A model generated the notes under the pieces. The model was not told the DNA's origin and did no database searches. It saw only the letters and a list, made by a program, of their open reading frames with translations. This document shows, piece by piece, positions 4,413 to 5,705 of a stretch of DNA of 5,705 nt (position 1 is its first letter; the number at the start of each line of letters is the position of its first letter). Made by a program: the position numbers and the translations under genes. This stretch comes from Candidatus Sericytochromatia bacterium. GTDB taxonomy: Bacteria; Cyanobacteriota; Sericytochromatia; UBA7694. The stretch covers positions 1 through 5,705 of the forward strand of contig CAJYHH010000560.1 of the NCBI GenBank assembly GCA_913773825.1, read 5' to 3'.

Positions 4413-5459
4413 TCACTTCTGCCCTGGCTTTGAAGACGTCGAAATATTTTTTATTTGTTTAGCTGAGGGCTCCAGATCTGGTTGTCGCTCTGATTCTAGA
4501 TTTGACTCTAATTTAAAAGGCTGTTGATGATTGAGCACATAACGCCCCTGTTGATCGTAGCCATAAATCACATAAGCAAGATATTTCCCATGAGTAAAAG
4601 CCAAAGGCTGATAACTGACGGCTCCAGGCATAGCGGCTGAACCTTCATTCAAATAAGCCTTGCCTTCACCCCACTCGGCTGTAAATGGATTGTCGAACTC
4701 TTTCCAATAAGCATAAGGTCCGCTGGCTTCCTGGCGCAGGGACCGAACATTTTCGGGATAGCTTTGATGGTCAACGGCATAAGTCTCAACAAGGGTCTGA
4801 AAGAGATGCATATTGGCCTTAACAGAGCTGACCTTGGCGCGATCTTTGCGGGAGTTGTTATTGGGCAATAAAACCAAAATCAGGATCCCGTTGCAAAGAA
4901 TAAACACAAAACTAAAAAAGACTTGTCTCAGTCCTGATGGCTGGCCCACCTTAACTGGAATCACACCCACCCCACTTAACTGTTCATGGCGTAAAATCTT
5001 TAAGCTTGAGCTGAATTTTTTAAACCTGAGATGAGGCAAGATAATCAGGATAGGCCAAATCAGAATGGCCAGAACAATCATTAAAAGCGTCTCAAAAAAC
5101 AGCTTGTTCATCAGCTTGATGATCAGCAGCAGTAAACCACCAGACAAAGCGAATAGGCCGTATTTAATCAGTTCCCGAGTCATAAGGCGTTCAAAGCGTA
5201 AGTTAAACGGACCAGCGGGTAAATCGAGCCTGAGTCCGAGCAAAAACTTACCGGGTGAAGTGCCCCACTTGGCAATCATGATGAACAGTAAAGGCGCTAA
5301 CAACAAGCCAAACCAGCCCAGCTGGCTAAACAGAATCAGCAGCCCCAGGCCATCTAAAAAGAACGCTAAGCCACGAGCCAGAATCAAGCTCCCAGACTCA
5401 GGATATAAATCTTCAGGCATCGTAAGAGACCCCATTGAAAAGAGATTGCTCAGCTTCAC
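4413..5459 (-). CDS. RDD-domain membrane protein fused to a pseudopilin-like C-terminal module
   Basis: A 348-aa protein in two parts. The N-terminal half is an RDD-type membrane domain: RGLAFFLD (residues 29-36, with the conserved Arg and Asp), hydrophobic segments at about 31-62, GTSPGKFLLGLRL (66-78), then further membrane helices at about 100-117 and 122-142. After a basic linker comes a fourth hydrophobic segment (179-198). Behind it is a region resembling type II secretion/type IV pseudopilins: a charged helix (AKVSSVKANMHLFQTLVETYAVDHQSYPENVRSL, about 208-241), with the pilin-like Y-x-x-D-x-x-x-YP pattern and a downstream FDNPFT (255-260), then a beta-rich part and a polar tail. No prepilin peptidase motif (GFTLIE) precedes the helix, so it is probably not processed. 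The start used is GTG at 5459. ATGs at codons 9 and 14 are alternatives, and the RDD domain begins after both. Function unknown; envelope location is likely. Confidence 0.8.
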   Translation of the reverse strand: MKLSNLFSMGSLTMPEDLYPESGSLILARGLAFFLDGLGLLILFSQLGWFGLLLAPLLFIMIAKWGTSPGKFLLGLRLDLPAGPFNLRFERLMTRELIKYGLFALSGGLLLLIIKLMNKLFFETLLMIVLAILIWPILIILPHLRFKKFSSSLKILRHEQLSGVGVIPVKVGQPSGLRQVFFSFVFILCNGILILVLLPNNNSRKDRAKVSSVKANMHLFQTLVETYAVDHQSYPENVRSLRQEASGPYAYWKEFDNPFTAEWGEGKAYLNEGSAAMPGAVSYQPLAFTHGKYLAYVIYGYDQQGRYVLNHQQPFKLESNLESERQPDLEPSAKQIKNISTSSKPGQK

Positions 5460-5602
5460 TTCTCAGGTAATATGACAGGTGATATTAATAATTTTAATTT
5501 TAACTTTCACCGCAACCAGCTTCTAGCCCTGATAACAGCTAAACTTTGGAGAGTCAGATAACAATTTTTTTGTTGTTAATTCCGAAAATGATTATCAGGA
5601 GA

Positions 5603-5631
5603 TTGACAGAATATTATCTCTATATTAAGAT
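5603..5631 (+). promoter_or_regulatory. Sigma70 promoter of the right-end exported-protein gene
   Basis: A perfect TTGACA (5603-5608) is separated by 17 bases from TAAGAT (5626-5631). Transcription would start near 5638, about 28 bases before the ATG at 5666. The rest of the intergenic region 5460-5602 is A/T-rich with a T7 run and shows no gene. Confidence 0.65.
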
Positions 5632-5637
5632 AATATT
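5610..5637. promoter_or_regulatory. 9-bp inverted repeat over the promoter spacer and -10 (operator-like)
   Basis: AATATTATC (5610-5618) and GATAATATT (5629-5637) are exact inverted copies separated by 10 bases. They cover the promoter spacer and -10, where a dimeric repressor would block RNA polymerase. The binding protein is unknown. Confidence 0.45.
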
Positions 5638-5665
5638 AAATCACAACACCGAAGCGAGATTTGTA

Positions 5666-5705
5666 ATGAAGAAGGTTCTGTTCGGACTGGCCGCTCTGGC
5701 CGCAT
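5666..5705 (+). CDS. Start of an exported-protein gene (3' end outside the window)
   Basis: Only 13 codons are visible: MKKVLFGLAALAA. The two lysines followed by a hydrophobic Leu/Ala stretch are a typical Sec signal peptide start, as in porins and periplasmic proteins. GAAGCGAG lies about 7 bases upstream as a weak ribosome site, behind the TTGACA promoter. The gene is divergent from the RDD/pseudopilin gene. The mature product cannot be seen. Confidence 0.6.
   Translation, partial: MKKVLFGLAALAA

Noticed and set aside
5587..5597. Fur-box-like AATGATTATCA upstream of the right-end gene
   Set aside because: Only about half of the 19-bp Fur consensus matches, and it lies upstream of the -35 in an A/T-rich stretch where such matches arise by chance.

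Overview
The window comes from a bacterium of about 50% G+C. It is probably a Gram-negative (diderm) species, because it encodes two lipoproteins with lipoboxes, exported proteins, and SlyX, YfcG and DUF3565 homologues best known from Proteobacteria. Nothing here fixes the taxon, and a little-studied diderm lineage is equally possible. No insertion sequence, CRISPR array, tRNA or rRNA is visible.

Left part (1-1216): the 3' end of an unrecognised plus-strand gene (1-705) converges on a minus-strand slyX gene (837-1055), with a bidirectional terminator hairpin between them (766-790). The divergent region between slyX and the next gene carries an 11-bp perfect inverted repeat.

Middle part (1217-3484): a YfcG-type glutathione S-transferase starts at TTG behind a clear GGAGG. 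A tight plus-strand cluster follows: a 190-aa lipoprotein, a 44-aa lipoprotein that overlaps its stop codon, and a 71-aa DUF3565 (Cys/His-rich) protein. This cluster ends in a short tail-to-tail overlap with a minus-strand gene for an exported NTF2/SnoaL-like protein.

Right part (3485-5705): the most interesting stretch is the ~770 bp between the SnoaL gene and a minus-strand gene for an RDD-domain/pseudopilin-like fusion protein (4413-5459). It carries no credible protein gene. Read on the minus strand it is purine-rich and behaves as one large structured RNA. It has its own promoter (TATAAT/TTGACC), a Rho-independent terminator, a 9-bp helix joining the two ends of the transcript, at least six perfect hairpins capped by GNRA tetraloops, and further long-range helices. 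I could not match it to RNase P, tmRNA, SRP RNA, 6S RNA or self-splicing introns. It is either a divergent member of a known giant-RNA class (GOLLD, ROOL or similar) or a new one.

The window ends with the first codons of a plus-strand gene for an exported protein, behind a TTGACA promoter overlapped by a 9-bp inverted repeat that looks like an operator.
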